The position numbers were made by a program, and so were the translations under genes. Source: Streptomyces rhizosphaerihabitans (GTDB taxonomy: Bacteria; Actinomycetota; Actinomycetes; Streptomycetales; Streptomycetaceae). Taken from it: a DNA stretch of 34,797 nucleotides. The notes below the pieces were generated by a model that worked only from the letters and a program-made list of their open reading frames with translations, did not search any database and had not been told where the DNA came from. The DNA lies in NCBI RefSeq assembly GCF_025399795.1, contig NZ_JAODTZ010000071.1, positions 1 through 34,797 on the forward strand, in the 5' to 3' direction. Positions within the stretch are counted from its first letter, which is position 1, and the number at the start of each line of letters is the position of its first letter. Below are positions 22,895-31,631 of the stretch, piece after piece.

Positions 22895-25800
22895 ATGGAC
22901 CCCGTGCGCTATCGCATTCTCGGTACCACCCAGGCACTCCGCCCCGACGGCACGCCCGTCCCGGTCGGCGGGGCGCGGCTGCGTGCCCTGCTGACCGTCC
23001 TCGCGCTGCGGCCCGGACGGACCGTTTCCGCGGCCGTCCTGGTCGACGAGGTGTGGGACGGCGACCCGCCCGCGGACGCGCCCGGCGCGCTGCAGGCGCT
23101 GGTCGGCCGGCTGCGCAGGGCGCTCGGGGCGGGCGCGGTGGAGTCGGCCGAGGGCGGCTACCGGCTGGCGGCGGCGTCCGACGACGTCGACCTGCACCGC
23201 TTCGAGCGGCTCGCGGGCGAGGGCACCCGCGCCCTCGCCGACGGCGACCCCGCCAAGGCGGCCGCCGCCCTGGACGACGCGCTCGCCCTGTGGCACGGCC
23301 CTGCCCTCGCCGATCTTCCGGACCGCGCCGCCGAGTCGGCCCGCTGGGAGACCCGCCGTCTCGACGTCCGGCGCGCCCGCCTCGCCGCGGCCCTCGCCCT
23401 CGGCCACGCCGAACAGGCCCTGCCCGAGCTCACCACCCTCTGCGATCTGCACCCGCTCGACGAGCCGCTGCACGTCCTGCGGCTGCGTGCGCTGCGCGAT
23501 GCGGGCCGGCCCGCCGAGGCCCTCGCCGCCTACGAATCCGTACGCGCCCTCCTCGCCGACCGACTGGGCTCGGACCCGGGTCCTGAACTGCGTTCCCTGC
23601 ACGCGGAACTGCTGGCCGGACCCCGGGAGCGGTCCGGAGCCCGCGGCCGGCCCGGTGTGCGTTCCGGGTCCGGAACGCACACCGGCCCGGCCACGGGCCC
23701 AGCGTCCGCCCCGGACCCGGACCCGTACTCAGCCCCAACCCCGACCCCGACCCCGGCTCCCGGCTCCGCCCACGCCTCCGTGTCCGCCTCCGCCGAAGGC
23801 GCCCTCACCCCGGCCGCGCACACCGCAGCCCCGGCCGAGGGCAGGGGCGCCGACATCAGCGCTGGCACCGGCGTCTCAGGCGCCGCCGTCGGCCGTACGG
23901 GCGACGGGCGGCCGGCCCCGGCCGCCCGTCACTTCTCCCCGGACGCCGCCGCACCCGCCGAGGGTGAGGCCGCCCACGCCCCGGGCCCGGTGTCCGGCTC
24001 CCGTGCCCGCCCCGCGTCACCGCCGCCCGGCAACCTCCGTGCCCGGCTCACGTCCTTCGTGGGGCGGGAGAAAGACATCGATGCCATCCGGGGCGATCTC
24101 GCGGCGGCCCGGCTCGTGACGTTGCTCGGGCCCGGTGGGGCGGGCAAGACGCGGTTGTCGCAGGAGGCGGCCGAGGCGCTGGCCCCCACGCTGCGGGACG
24201 GGGTGTGGCTGGCCGAACTGGCCCCGGTGGACGACCCGAAGGCCGTGCCCGAGGCCGTGCTGACCGCCGTCGGCGCCCGCGAGACCGTGCTGCGCGGAGC
24301 CGGTGCCGAGGAGATGCGGGCCGTGGCCGACCGGCACGACGACCCGCTCACCCGGCTCGCCGAACACTGCGCCAAGCGCCGCATGTTGATCGTCCTCGAC
24401 AACTGCGAGCATGTCGTCGACGCCGCCGCGCGTCTCGCCGAGGCGCTGCTGGAACGCTGCCCGGGACTGACCGTGCTCGCCACCAGCCGTGAACCTCTCG
24501 GCGTACCCGGGGAGTTGCTGCGCCCGGTGGATCCGCTGCCGGAGCCCGTCGCGCTGCGGCTGCTCGCCGACCGGGGAGCCGCCGCCCGGCCCGGCTTCCG
24601 TGTCGAGGACGACCCCGCGGCGGCCGCGGAGATCTGCCGGCGCCTCGACGGCCTGCCGCTCGCCATCGAACTCGCCGCCGCCCGGCTGCGGATGCTCACC
24701 CCGCGCCAGATAGCCGACCGGCTCGACGACCGGTTCCGGCTCCTGACCTCGGGCAGCCGCACCGTACTGCCACGGCAGCAGACCCTGCGAGCCGTCGTCG
24801 ACTGGTCCTGGGACCTGCTCGACGAGGCCGAACGGGACGCCCTGCGACGGCTGTCCGTCTTCGCGGGCGGCTGCGACCTCGCCGCCGCCGAGGCCGTCTG
24901 CGGTCCGGCCTCGCTGGACGTCCTCGGCTCGCTCGTCGACAAGTCCCTTGTCGTCGCGGCCCCATCGGGCGAAGCGGACATGCAGATGCGCTACCGGCTG
25001 CTGGAGACCGTCGCCGAGTACGCGGGCGAACGCCTCGACGAGTCCGGAGCCCGCGAGGCCACCGAGCGCGCCCATCTCACGTACTACCGCGAACTCGCCC
25101 GCACCACCGACCCCTTGCTGCGCGGCCCCGGACAGCGTGCCGCGATCGACCTCATCGAGCGCGAGTACGAGAACCTGCGCACCGCCCTGCGGCACGCGGT
25201 CGCCGAACGCGACGAGCAGGAGGCGCTGTGCATGGTTCTCTCGCTGAACTGGTACTGGCAGATCCGCGACCAGCGCATCGACGCACGCACCTGGTCCCAT
25301 GAGGTGATGGCCCTCGGCCCCGACCCCTTCGTACCGCCCGCGCGCCCGGCAGCCCCGTTGTACGAGCGCTGCACGGACTTCCCGCCGCCGATGTGCGAGG
25401 AGGTCCTCGAAGAGGCCCGGCGCGGTGTCCACCTGGTCCATCTCGCCTATATGGACATGGACATGGGAACCTGGCAGACCCCGGAGGCCCAGGAGAAGCT
25501 CCGCACCATCGGCGCCACCTACGAGCCCGGCATGCCGCAGACCTGCCGTACCCCCGGCTACCTCTGGTTCTACGCCGTGCTGCTCACCGGCACGATGGAA
25601 CGCTTCACCGAGGTGATCAACAAGACGGTCAGCACCTGCCGCGAACTCGGCTACGACTGGGAGCTGGCCACCGCCCTCCAGATGCGCGCCAACATCCTCG
25701 CCAACCGGGCCGACATGGCGGGTGACGCCACCGTGGACGCCGACGAGGCACTTGAGCTCTTCGTGCGCATCGGGGACGCGTGGGGCGCCGCCGAATCGCT

Positions 25801-26530
25801 CTCCGCACGCGGCGAGGCCCATGAACGCAAGGGCGACTACCAGGCCGCCGCCGCGGACTACGCGGAAGCGGGGAAGTACGCCGAGCGGCTGGGTGCCCGC
25901 GCCCAGCGGGCGGTGCTCAACGTCCGGCTCGGCGGCATGTACATCGAGTTGGGGGACCCCGAGCGGGGCGAGCGGATGATCCGCGAGGTCCTGGCGAACG
26001 GACACGGTGCTCACAACGAGGCCCTGCCGGCGGCCCATCTCTTCCTCGCGACCTGGCTCGGCCGCAGCGGCCGGGTCGCCGAGGGGCGCGAGCAGATACG
26101 GCTGCTCCGCCAGGACTTCGGGGCCGGCTCCTTCGTCGTCTTCGACGGGTTCATGCTCGGCATCGAAGCCTGGCTGGACGCGATCGACGGGCGGAGCGAA
26201 AGCGCCCTGGACAAGGCGCGACTTGCGATGGAGCGGTCCACCGACCGGCTGTCGCGGATGATCGCGCCGCACATGCCCTCCGCCCATCTGACCACGGCCG
26301 CCATCGCCCTCACCGGTCTGGACGGCGGCCGTCGAGCCCGGGACGCGGCCCGGCTGCTGGGCGCCGCGGACGCGCTGCTGCCGCCGGGCCACTTCGCCGG
26401 TCCCATGGAGGTGGAGGTGCGCGAGCAGGCCGAGACGAGTGCGCGGGCCCTGCTCGGCGACGCGGCGTACGAGGCCGCACACGCGGAGGGCGGCGGCCTC
26501 TCCGAGGAGGAGGCCGCCGCCCTCATCTGA
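22895..26530 (+). CDS. Giant AfsR/SARP-family regulator with NB-ARC and TPR-like regions
   Basis: This encodes a 1211-residue transcription factor. An OmpR-type winged helix (about residues 5-95) is followed by a BTAD domain (about 100-240), a Pro/Ala/Gly/Thr-rich linker (about 242-372), and an NB-ARC/STAND ATPase with Walker A GPGGAGKT near 412-420 and Walker B LIVLDNCEHV near 497-506. After TSREPLGVPGE and LPLAIELAAARLRML comes an RQQTLRAVVDWSWDLL segment, then a helical TPR-like sensor to the end. STAND regulators of this type switch on clustered genes after nucleotide and signal binding. ATG 22895 has GGAG upstream. It converges on a DrrAB-type exporter whose promoter carries 11-bp direct repeats, so the exporter is a candidate target. 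Confidence 0.93.
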   Translation: MDPVRYRILGTTQALRPDGTPVPVGGARLRALLTVLALRPGRTVSAAVLVDEVWDGDPPADAPGALQALVGRLRRALGAGAVESAEGGYRLAAASDDVDLHRFERLAGEGTRALADGDPAKAAAALDDALALWHGPALADLPDRAAESARWETRRLDVRRARLAAALALGHAEQALPELTTLCDLHPLDEPLHVLRLRALRDAGRPAEALAAYESVRALLADRLGSDPGPELRSLHAELLAGPRERSGARGRPGVRSGSGTHTGPATGPASAPDPDPYSAPTPTPTPAPGSAHASVSASAEGALTPAAHTAAPAEGRGADISAGTGVSGAAVGRTGDGRPAPAARHFSPDAAAPAEGEAAHAPGPVSGSRARPASPPPGNLRARLTSFVGREKDIDAIRGDLAAARLVTLLGPGGAGKTRLSQEAAEALAPTLRDGVWLAELAPVDDPKAVPEAVLTAVGARETVLRGAGAEEMRAVADRHDDPLTRLAEHCAKRRMLIVLDNCEHVVDAAARLAEALLERCPGLTVLATSREPLGVPGELLRPVDPLPEPVALRLLADRGAAARPGFRVEDDPAAAAEICRRLDGLPLAIELAAARLRMLTPRQIADRLDDRFRLLTSGSRTVLPRQQTLRAVVDWSWDLLDEAERDALRRLSVFAGGCDLAAAEAVCGPASLDVLGSLVDKSLVVAAPSGEADMQMRYRLLETVAEYAGERLDESGAREATERAHLTYYRELARTTDPLLRGPGQRAAIDLIEREYENLRTALRHAVAERDEQEALCMVLSLNWYWQIRDQRIDARTWSHEVMALGPDPFVPPARPAAPLYERCTDFPPPMCEEVLEEARRGVHLVHLAYMDMDMGTWQTPEAQEKLRTIGATYEPGMPQTCRTPGYLWFYAVLLTGTMERFTEVINKTVSTCRELGYDWELATALQMRANILANRADMAGDATVDADEALELFVRIGDAWGAAESLSARGEAHERKGDYQAAAADYAEAGKYAERLGARAQRAVLNVRLGGMYIELGDPERGERMIREVLANGHGAHNEALPAAHLFLATWLGRSGRVAEGREQIRLLRQDFGAGSFVVFDGFMLGIEAWLDAIDGRSESALDKARLAMERSTDRLSRMIAPHMPSAHLTTAAIALTGLDGGRRARDAARLLGAADALLPPGHFAGPMEVEVREQAETSARALLGDAAYEAAHAEGGGLSEEEAAALI

Positions 26531-26556
26531 GGCGCGGACGCGAACCGGCGCCCGAT

Positions 26557-26575
26557 GGTCCCGGTGCGTGGGACC
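26557..26575. terminator. Hairpin between convergent SARP and ABC genes
   Basis: GGTCCC (26557-26562) pairs with GGGACC (26570-26575) around a 7-base loop. It lies in the 56-base gap between the SARP stop and the permease stop and could terminate both transcripts. Confidence 0.55.
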
Positions 26576-26586
26576 CGGGCCGAACG

Positions 26587-27408
26587 TCAGCTCTTGGTAC
26601 GGAACTTGTGAATGGCGACGGGTGCCATCACCACGGTCAGGGCGAACGACCAGCCCAGCGTCACCCACAGGCCGTGCGCGACCGGGCCGCCCACCATCAA
26701 CCCGCGCGCGGCGTCCGCCAGGGCGGAGAGCGGGTTGTACGCGGTGAAGTTCTGCAGCCAGCCCGGCATCGACTTGGTCGGCGCGAAGATCGACGATCCG
26801 AACTGGAGCGGCATCAGCACCAGGAAGCCCATCGCCTGCACGGACTGCGCGCTCTTCATGATCACGCCGAGGGTGAGGAACACCCACATCAGGGCTGAGC
26901 CGAACAGTGCCGACAGGCCCACGGAGGCGAACAGGCCGGGCCAGTTGGTGATGTCGAAGCCGACCAGGACGCCGACGACCATGAGGACCGCGGTCGCGAT
27001 GAGCATCCGCATCACTTCCACCGCGATCTTGGCGAACAGCACCGAGCCGCGCCCGATCGGCAGGGACCGGAACCGGTCCATGACACCGGAGTTGAAGTCG
27101 GTGTTGAACCCGGTGCCCACTCCCTGGGCCATGTTCATGCCCATCATGGCCATCAGGCCGGGCACGACGTACTGCACGTACGCCTGCTGCCCGCCACCGA
27201 GCGACTGCCCGATGGAGCCGCCGAAGACGTAGACGAACAGCAGCGTGAAGATGACCGGGAACAGGATGGCGTCGAACATCGACTCCGGGTCCTGGCGGAT
27301 CCACAGCAGGTTGCGGCGGATCAGCGCGCCGGTGTGCCGCAGATGGGAGCGCAGCGGGATCGGCGCGTCGGAGACGACGTCGGGCGGGGTGACGGTGGCG
27401 GCGCTCAT
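26587..27408 (-). CDS. DrrB-type ABC-2 transporter permease
   Basis: This encodes a 273-residue ABC-2 permease with six predicted membrane helices, of the DrrB (daunorubicin exporter) group. The GRGSVLFAKIAVEVMR and PGLMAMMGMNMAQG segments are typical. It pairs with the ATPase encoded upstream: the ATG at 27408 overlaps that gene's TGA (ATGA), and GGAGG is correctly spaced. The C-terminus ends in a short basic tail. The pair should form a homodimer-plus-homodimer exporter for a hydrophobic or amphiphilic compound. There is no biosynthetic cluster in the window, so self-resistance to a local product is not shown. Confidence 0.93.
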   Translation of the reverse strand: MSAATVTPPDVVSDAPIPLRSHLRHTGALIRRNLLWIRQDPESMFDAILFPVIFTLLFVYVFGGSIGQSLGGGQQAYVQYVVPGLMAMMGMNMAQGVGTGFNTDFNSGVMDRFRSLPIGRGSVLFAKIAVEVMRMLIATAVLMVVGVLVGFDITNWPGLFASVGLSALFGSALMWVFLTLGVIMKSAQSVQAMGFLVLMPLQFGSSIFAPTKSMPGWLQNFTAYNPLSALADAARGLMVGGPVAHGLWVTLGWSFALTVVMAPVAIHKFRTKS

Positions 27409-28439
27409 ACGGCGACCTCCTCGCGGGAGTTGGTGGGCGTGGCGCCCTGTGGGGCACTGGCCTTGTGGCCGGTGAGGGAGAGGAACACCTCGTCCAGACT
27501 GGGCAGTTCGGTGGAGATGGAGGCGATCGTGATGCCGCGCGCGGTGACCGCGCCGACCACGGCGGTGAGTTGCTCGTCGCTGAGGATCGGGACGAGCACG
27601 CTGCCGGTCTCGCTGTCCACGATCGTGGTGGCGAGGCCGGTGAGCCCCAGCTCGTCGAACATGGTGGCCAGCGGCCGCAGTTGCAGCGGGTCCACCGGGC
27701 GGATCCGCAGCGTCCGGCCGCCGACGCGTGCCTTCAGCTCGTCGATCCGGCCGCTGGCGATGACCTTGCCGCGGTCGATGACCGTCAGCTCGGAGGCCAG
27801 TTGCTCGGCCTCCTCCATGTACTGGGTGGTGAGCAGCACGGTGACGCCGTCGGCGACCATGCGCTTGACCTCCTGCCACACCTCGTTGCGGGTGCGCGGG
27901 TCGAGGCCGGTCGTCGGCTCGTCCAGGAACAGCACGGTCGGGCTGCCGATCATCGAGGCGGCGAGGTCGAGCCGGCGGCGCATACCACCGGAGTACGTCG
28001 ACGCCGGGCGCTTGGCGGCCTCGGTGAGGGAGAAGCGCTCCAGGAGCTCGTCGGCCCGTCGGCGGGCGTCCTTGCGGGGCAGGTCGAGCAGCCGCCCGAT
28101 CATGTAGAGGTTCTCCCAGCCGGGGAGCTTCTCGTCGACCGAGGCGTACTGGCCGGTGAGGCCTATCACCCGGCGCAGCTGCCGGGGCTGCTTCAGCACG
28201 TCGTAACCGGCGACCGTGGCCTGTCCGGCGTCGGGGGTGATGAGGGTGGACAGGCAGCGGACGAGGGTGGTCTTGCCGGCGCCGTTGGGGCCCAGTACTC
28301 CAAGGACGGTGCCCTCGCGCACTTCCAGGTCGACACCGTCCAGTGCCTTGGTCTCGCCGTAGTGCTTGACCAGCCCCCGTACGGTGACGGCACTGCGGCC
28401 GGTCGCAGCTTGTCGGGGCGTGTTGTCGATTCGCGTCAT
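27405..28439 (-). CDS. DrrA-type ABC transporter ATP-binding protein
   Basis: This encodes a 344-residue ATPase of the daunorubicin-resistance DrrA family. With the start chosen, Walker A is GPNGAGKT at residues 50-57, the signature is YSGGMRRRLDLA, Walker B is VLFLDEPTTGLD, and the H-loop position has TTQYMEEAEQL, in which Gln replaces the usual His, as in DrrA proteins. A C-terminal ~100-residue DrrA accessory domain follows. In-frame starts at ATG 28439 and ATG 28445 are possible; neither has a clear ribosome-binding site, so translation from a short or absent leader is likely. The whole upstream region is an 11-bp repeat array. Confidence 0.93.
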   Translation of the reverse strand: MTRIDNTPRQAATGRSAVTVRGLVKHYGETKALDGVDLEVREGTVLGVLGPNGAGKTTLVRCLSTLITPDAGQATVAGYDVLKQPRQLRRVIGLTGQYASVDEKLPGWENLYMIGRLLDLPRKDARRRADELLERFSLTEAAKRPASTYSGGMRRRLDLAASMIGSPTVLFLDEPTTGLDPRTRNEVWQEVKRMVADGVTVLLTTQYMEEAEQLASELTVIDRGKVIASGRIDELKARVGGRTLRIRPVDPLQLRPLATMFDELGLTGLATTIVDSETGSVLVPILSDEQLTAVVGAVTARGITIASISTELPSLDEVFLSLTGHKASAPQGATPTNSREEVAV

Positions 28440-28461
28440 GTCCATCAAGGTGCCAGCCGCC

Positions 28462-28613
28462 ACCGACAAACGACCGACAGGATGCCTACAGGCCCCGACC
28501 GCTACCGATAGGTCGCCGACAGTCGGCCGACAGGACGCCGACAGGACGCCGACAAGACGCCGACAAGACGCGGAAAGGATGCGGAAGGGACGGGGAAAGG
28601 GCGCGGAAAGGCG
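28462..28613 (-). repeat. Fourteen-unit 11-bp direct-repeat array over the DrrAB promoter
   Basis: Read on the plus strand the units are ACCGACAAACG, ACCGACAGGAT, GCCTACAGGCC, CCGACCGCT (9 bp), ACCGATAGGTC, GCCGACAGTCG, GCCGACAGGAC twice, GCCGACAAGAC twice, GCGGAAAGGAT, GCGGAAGGGAC, GGGGAAAGGGC and GCGGAAAGGCG. Thirteen are exactly 11 bp and one is 9. On the strand of the exporter genes the core is TGTCGGY. The array begins 22 bases before the ATPase start and ends at the panB terminator, so it occupies the entire promoter and leader. Spacing of 11 bp places each unit on nearly the same DNA face. Confidence 0.85.
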
Positions 28614-28648
28614 ACAACCCGCCGACGGGGGAAGATCGGCGGGTTGTC
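28613..28648 (-). terminator. Terminator hairpin after panB
   Basis: GACAACCCGCCGA (28613-28625) and TCGGCGGGTTGTC (28636-28648) form a perfect 13-bp stem with a 10-base loop. It lies 112 bases after the panB stop on the minus strand and directly abuts the 11-bp repeat array. Confidence 0.8.
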
Positions 28649-28759
28649 TCTGGTGCCGCAGTGGTTTGGGGGTTGTCGTGGCTCAGGGGCCGCGATGGCG
28701 CCGAGGCCCTGGTGGCCGCGATGGCGCCGAGGTCCCGGGGGCCTCGGCGGACGCGGCGC

Positions 28760-29647
28760 CTAGCGGACGGAGTGCTCCTCCAGCGGGAACGTCCCGCCGA
28801 CCACGTCCTCGGCGAACGCCTTCGCCGCGTCGCCCATGACGCGCCGCAGGTCGGCGTACTGCTTGACGAACTTCGGCATCTTGCCGCCGGTCAGGCCGAG
28901 CATGTCGGTCCACACCAGGACCTGGGCGTCGGTCTCGGGGCCCGCGCCGATGCCGACGGTCGGGATGTGCAGGGTGCGCGTGACCTCGGCGGCGAGCTCC
29001 GCCGGAACCAGTTCGAGGACGACGGCGAAGGCGCCCGCGTCCTGGACCGCCTTGGCGTCCCGCAGCAGTTGCTGCGCGGCCTCCTCGCCCCTGCCCTGGA
29101 CGCGATAACCCATGGCGTTCACGGACTGCGGGGTGAGGCCGATGTGCGCCATCACCGGGATGCCGGACTCCACCAGCAGCTCGATCTGCCGGTGCGAGCG
29201 CTCGCCGCCCTCCAGCTTCACCGCGCCCACCCCGGCCTCCTTGACCAGGCGGGTCGCCGAGCGCAGGGCCTGCACCGGACCCTCCTGGTAGGACCCGAAG
29301 GGCAGGTCGCCGACGATCAGGGCGCGACTGGTACCCCGTACGACCGCGGCGGACAGCATGGTCATCTCGTCCATGGTGACGGGGACGGTCGTCTCGTACC
29401 CCAGGTGGCAGTTGCCCGCCGAGTCGCCGACGAGCATGACCGGGATGCCGGCCTCGTCGAAGACGGACGCGGTCATCGCGTCGTAGGCGGTGAGCATGGG
29501 CCACTTCTCGCCGCGCTCCTTGGCGGCGGTGATGTCGCGCACCGTGATACGGCGGGTGATCTTGCCTCCGTACAGCGCCTTGCTGCTGTCGGTGGCTTTG
29601 AGGGCACCCTCCGCGGGCTGCTTCGGGGCAGCAGAGAGCTGCGTCAT
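28760..29647 (-). CDS. panB: 3-methyl-2-oxobutanoate hydroxymethyltransferase
   Basis: This encodes a 295-residue PanB, which adds a hydroxymethyl group from methylene-tetrahydrofolate to alpha-ketoisovalerate to make ketopantoate, the first committed step to pantothenate and CoA. The family's TAYDAMTASVFDEAGIPVML, VGDSAG (metal-binding Asp) and KLEGG segments are present, as is VGIGAGPETDAQVLVWTDML. About 25 extra residues precede the barrel. ATG 29647 has AAGGAG 8 bases upstream; an earlier in-frame ATG at 29668 lacks one. It stands alone (no panC or panD beside it), with a strong terminator after it. Confidence 0.96.
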   Translation of the reverse strand: MTQLSAAPKQPAEGALKATDSSKALYGGKITRRITVRDITAAKERGEKWPMLTAYDAMTASVFDEAGIPVMLVGDSAGNCHLGYETTVPVTMDEMTMLSAAVVRGTSRALIVGDLPFGSYQEGPVQALRSATRLVKEAGVGAVKLEGGERSHRQIELLVESGIPVMAHIGLTPQSVNAMGYRVQGRGEEAAQQLLRDAKAVQDAGAFAVVLELVPAELAAEVTRTLHIPTVGIGAGPETDAQVLVWTDMLGLTGGKMPKFVKQYADLRRVMGDAAKAFAEDVVGGTFPLEEHSVR

Positions 29648-29668
29648 CGCAACGGCTCCTTCTGTCAT

Positions 29669-29918
29669 CTCGAGGCACCCTGACGGCGTCCCCGGATCAC
29701 CTCCATGGTGGCACTTCGCGCTACGCGCGGCTAGACCGGGCCCACCGGACTCGATGTCGTTCACACCACGCCCGCCCGCCCCGGCCTGCCGGCCACGCCC
29801 GCCCGCCGGCAGTCCCCGCCCGCCCGGCGGTGCCCGCCGCCCGCTCGTCTCCGGCCAAAGACCTGGGTCTCTCACAGGGCGGCCCAGTCCTCTTCGTAAG
29901 TTCTGTGTAAAGTCTTTC
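29669..29918. other. Divergent space between panB and the DHA2 pump, no gene
   Basis: This gap is Pro-codon-like GC-rich DNA with small runs of CCCGCC; no gene or known RNA element was recognised. The last 30 bases become AT-richer. TAAAGT at 29908-29913 and TAGGGT at 29951-29956 fit the Streptomyces -10 pattern (TAnnnT) and flank the palindromic operator that follows, so one of them probably belongs to the pump promoter; no clear -35 was found for either. Confidence 0.4.
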
Positions 29919-29941
29919 CGATACGAGACGGTGTCGTATCG
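29919..29941. promoter_or_regulatory. TetR-type operator upstream of the DHA2 pump
   Basis: CGATACGA (29919-29926) and TCGTATCG (29934-29941) are perfect inverted 8-bp arms; including the inner bases, 10 of 11 pairs of the 23-bp site are symmetric. It lies 22 bases before the pump start. Size and symmetry fit a TetR-family operator, and a TetR gene follows the pump. Confidence 0.8.
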
Positions 29942-29963
29942 AATTACCTCTAGGGTGGTCGCC

Positions 29964-31565
29964 ATGACAACTTCCGCTCCTCCGCTCGAACGACGGGTAC
30001 CCGAGGCGGTGCACCGGCGCCGCTGGGCGATCCTCGGCGCGCTCATGCTGAGCCTGCTGATCGTGGTGCTCGACAACTCCATCCTGAACGTCGCGATCAA
30101 GACGATCTCGACCCCGGCGCCCACCGGGCTCGGTGCCACCCAGGGTGAGCTGGAGTGGGCCATCAACGCCTACACCCTCGTCTTCGCCGGGCTCCTGTTC
30201 ACCGCGGGCCTCCTCGGTGACCGGCTCGGCCGCAAGAAGGTACTGCTCGCCGGTCTCGCCGTCTTCGGCATGGGTTCCGCGCTGGCCGCCGAGTCCGGCT
30301 CGCCGGTCCAGCTCATCGCGTTCCGCGCGCTGATGGGCCTCGGCGCCGCCTTCGTGATGCCCGCGACGCTCGCCGTCCTGATGAACGTCTTCGAGCGCGA
30401 CGAGCAGCCCAAGGCCATCGGCATCTGGGCCGGCGGCGTCGGCCTCGCCATCGCGATCGGTCCGATCACCGGCGGCGTCCTGCTCGACCACTTCTGGTGG
30501 GGCTCGGTCTTCCTGATCAACGTGCCCATCGTGATCCTCGCGATCGGCCTGATGATCTGGCTGGTCCCCGACTCCCGCGACCCGAACCCGGGCCGCCTCG
30601 ACCCGGTCGGCGTGGTCCTCTCGATCATCGGCCTCGTCCTGCTCGTCTACGGCATCATCAAGGGCGGCCAGCTCGCCGACTTCACCGACCCGCAGGTCCT
30701 CGCGACCATCGGCGCCGGTCTCGTCGTCCTCATCGGCTTCGTGTGGTTCGAGAAGCGCAGTGACCACCCGTCCATCGATGTCACGTATTTCAAGAACAAG
30801 GTCTTCTCGTCGGCGATGTCGGCCATCGCGCTGGTCTTCTTCGCGCTGATGGGCGTGACCTTCTTCTCGGTCTTCTACACCCAGAGCGTGCGGGGCTACT
30901 CGCCGCTGCAGACCGGCCTGTTGATGCTGCCGCTGGCCGTGGCCCAGCTCATCTTCGCCCCGCGTGCCCGGCTGGTCGTGGACCGCTTCGGCAACCGCGC
31001 CACCTGCACGGCCGGCCTGGTGCTCATCGCCGCGATGCTGGCCGCGTTCGCCACGCTGGAGGCCGACACGCCGATCTGGATCCTGGAGGTCATCTTCTTC
31101 CTGATGGGCACCGGCATGGCGCACATCATGACCCCGACCAGCGTCGTCATCATGCAGGCGCTGCCGCGCGAGAAGGCCGGTTCCGCGTCCGCGCTGAGCA
31201 ACACCTTCCGCCAGGTCGGCGGTGCCCTCGGTATCGCGGTCCTCGGTTCCGTGCTCTCCACGGCCTACCGCAACGGCATCGAGGACAAGCTCAGTCTCGT
31301 CCCGGCCCCGCTGCGGCACACCGCGGGCGAGTCCATCGAGGCCACCCTCGGCGTCGCCGCCAAGCTCGGCCCGCAGGGCAAGGCCCTCGTCACCCCGGCG
31401 AACGACGCGTTCCTGCACGCCATGCACGTCACCGCCCTGTGCGGCGCGGGTGTCGCGGTCATCGGCGCGGTGGTCGTGGCGCTGTTCCTGCCGGGCCGTC
31501 CGGCGGCCCCGCAGGAGGGCAAGGACGAGGCCGAGTTGGTGACGGCCGACCTCGGAAAGGACTGA
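29964..31565 (+). CDS. DHA2-family (EmrB/QacA-type) MFS drug exporter
   Basis: This encodes 533 residues with about fourteen membrane helices. Helix 1 carries LDNSILNVAI (motif D1 region, with an embedded Asp), motif A is GDRLGRKKVLL, and the helix 5 antiporter motif region is GLAIAIGPITGGVLLD. It should be a proton-driven exporter of drugs or secondary metabolites. Expression is probably governed by the palindrome just upstream and the TetR gene downstream. A hairpin follows the stop. The start at ATG 29964 begins the conserved leader; no strong ribosome-binding site is seen (GGGTGG is the best). Confidence 0.95.
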   Translation: MTTSAPPLERRVPEAVHRRRWAILGALMLSLLIVVLDNSILNVAIKTISTPAPTGLGATQGELEWAINAYTLVFAGLLFTAGLLGDRLGRKKVLLAGLAVFGMGSALAAESGSPVQLIAFRALMGLGAAFVMPATLAVLMNVFERDEQPKAIGIWAGGVGLAIAIGPITGGVLLDHFWWGSVFLINVPIVILAIGLMIWLVPDSRDPNPGRLDPVGVVLSIIGLVLLVYGIIKGGQLADFTDPQVLATIGAGLVVLIGFVWFEKRSDHPSIDVTYFKNKVFSSAMSAIALVFFALMGVTFFSVFYTQSVRGYSPLQTGLLMLPLAVAQLIFAPRARLVVDRFGNRATCTAGLVLIAAMLAAFATLEADTPIWILEVIFFLMGTGMAHIMTPTSVVIMQALPREKAGSASALSNTFRQVGGALGIAVLGSVLSTAYRNGIEDKLSLVPAPLRHTAGESIEATLGVAAKLGPQGKALVTPANDAFLHAMHVTALCGAGVAVIGAVVVALFLPGRPAAPQEGKDEAELVTADLGKD

Positions 31566-31584
31566 CACCGGCGTACGCGACCGT

Positions 31585-31606
31585 GGGCACCCCTGACCGG
31601 GTGCCC
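31585..31606 (+). terminator. Hairpin between the DHA2 pump and the TetR gene
   Basis: GGGCACCC (31585-31592) pairs with GGGTGCCC (31599-31606) around a 6-base loop, 20 bases after the pump stop. It may partly terminate transcription before the regulator gene. Confidence 0.65.
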
Positions 31607-31631
31607 GCCGTCGTCGTACACGGGGGAGAAT

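Noticed and set aside
24017..27457. 1146-codon open frame on the minus strand
   Set aside because: It runs antisense to the SARP regulator and through the permease gene in another frame. The encoded sequence is low-complexity Arg/Gly/His with no domain.
28462..28613. PHO-box array or CRISPR
   Set aside because: The 11-bp spacing is PhoP-like, but the units (TGTCGG core) do not match GTTCACC. There are no spacers between repeats, so it is not a CRISPR.
29721..31568. 615-codon open frame on the minus strand
   Set aside because: It is antisense to the DHA2 exporter; the Asp/Arg/Glu/His-rich product is the usual antisense artefact of a membrane protein gene.
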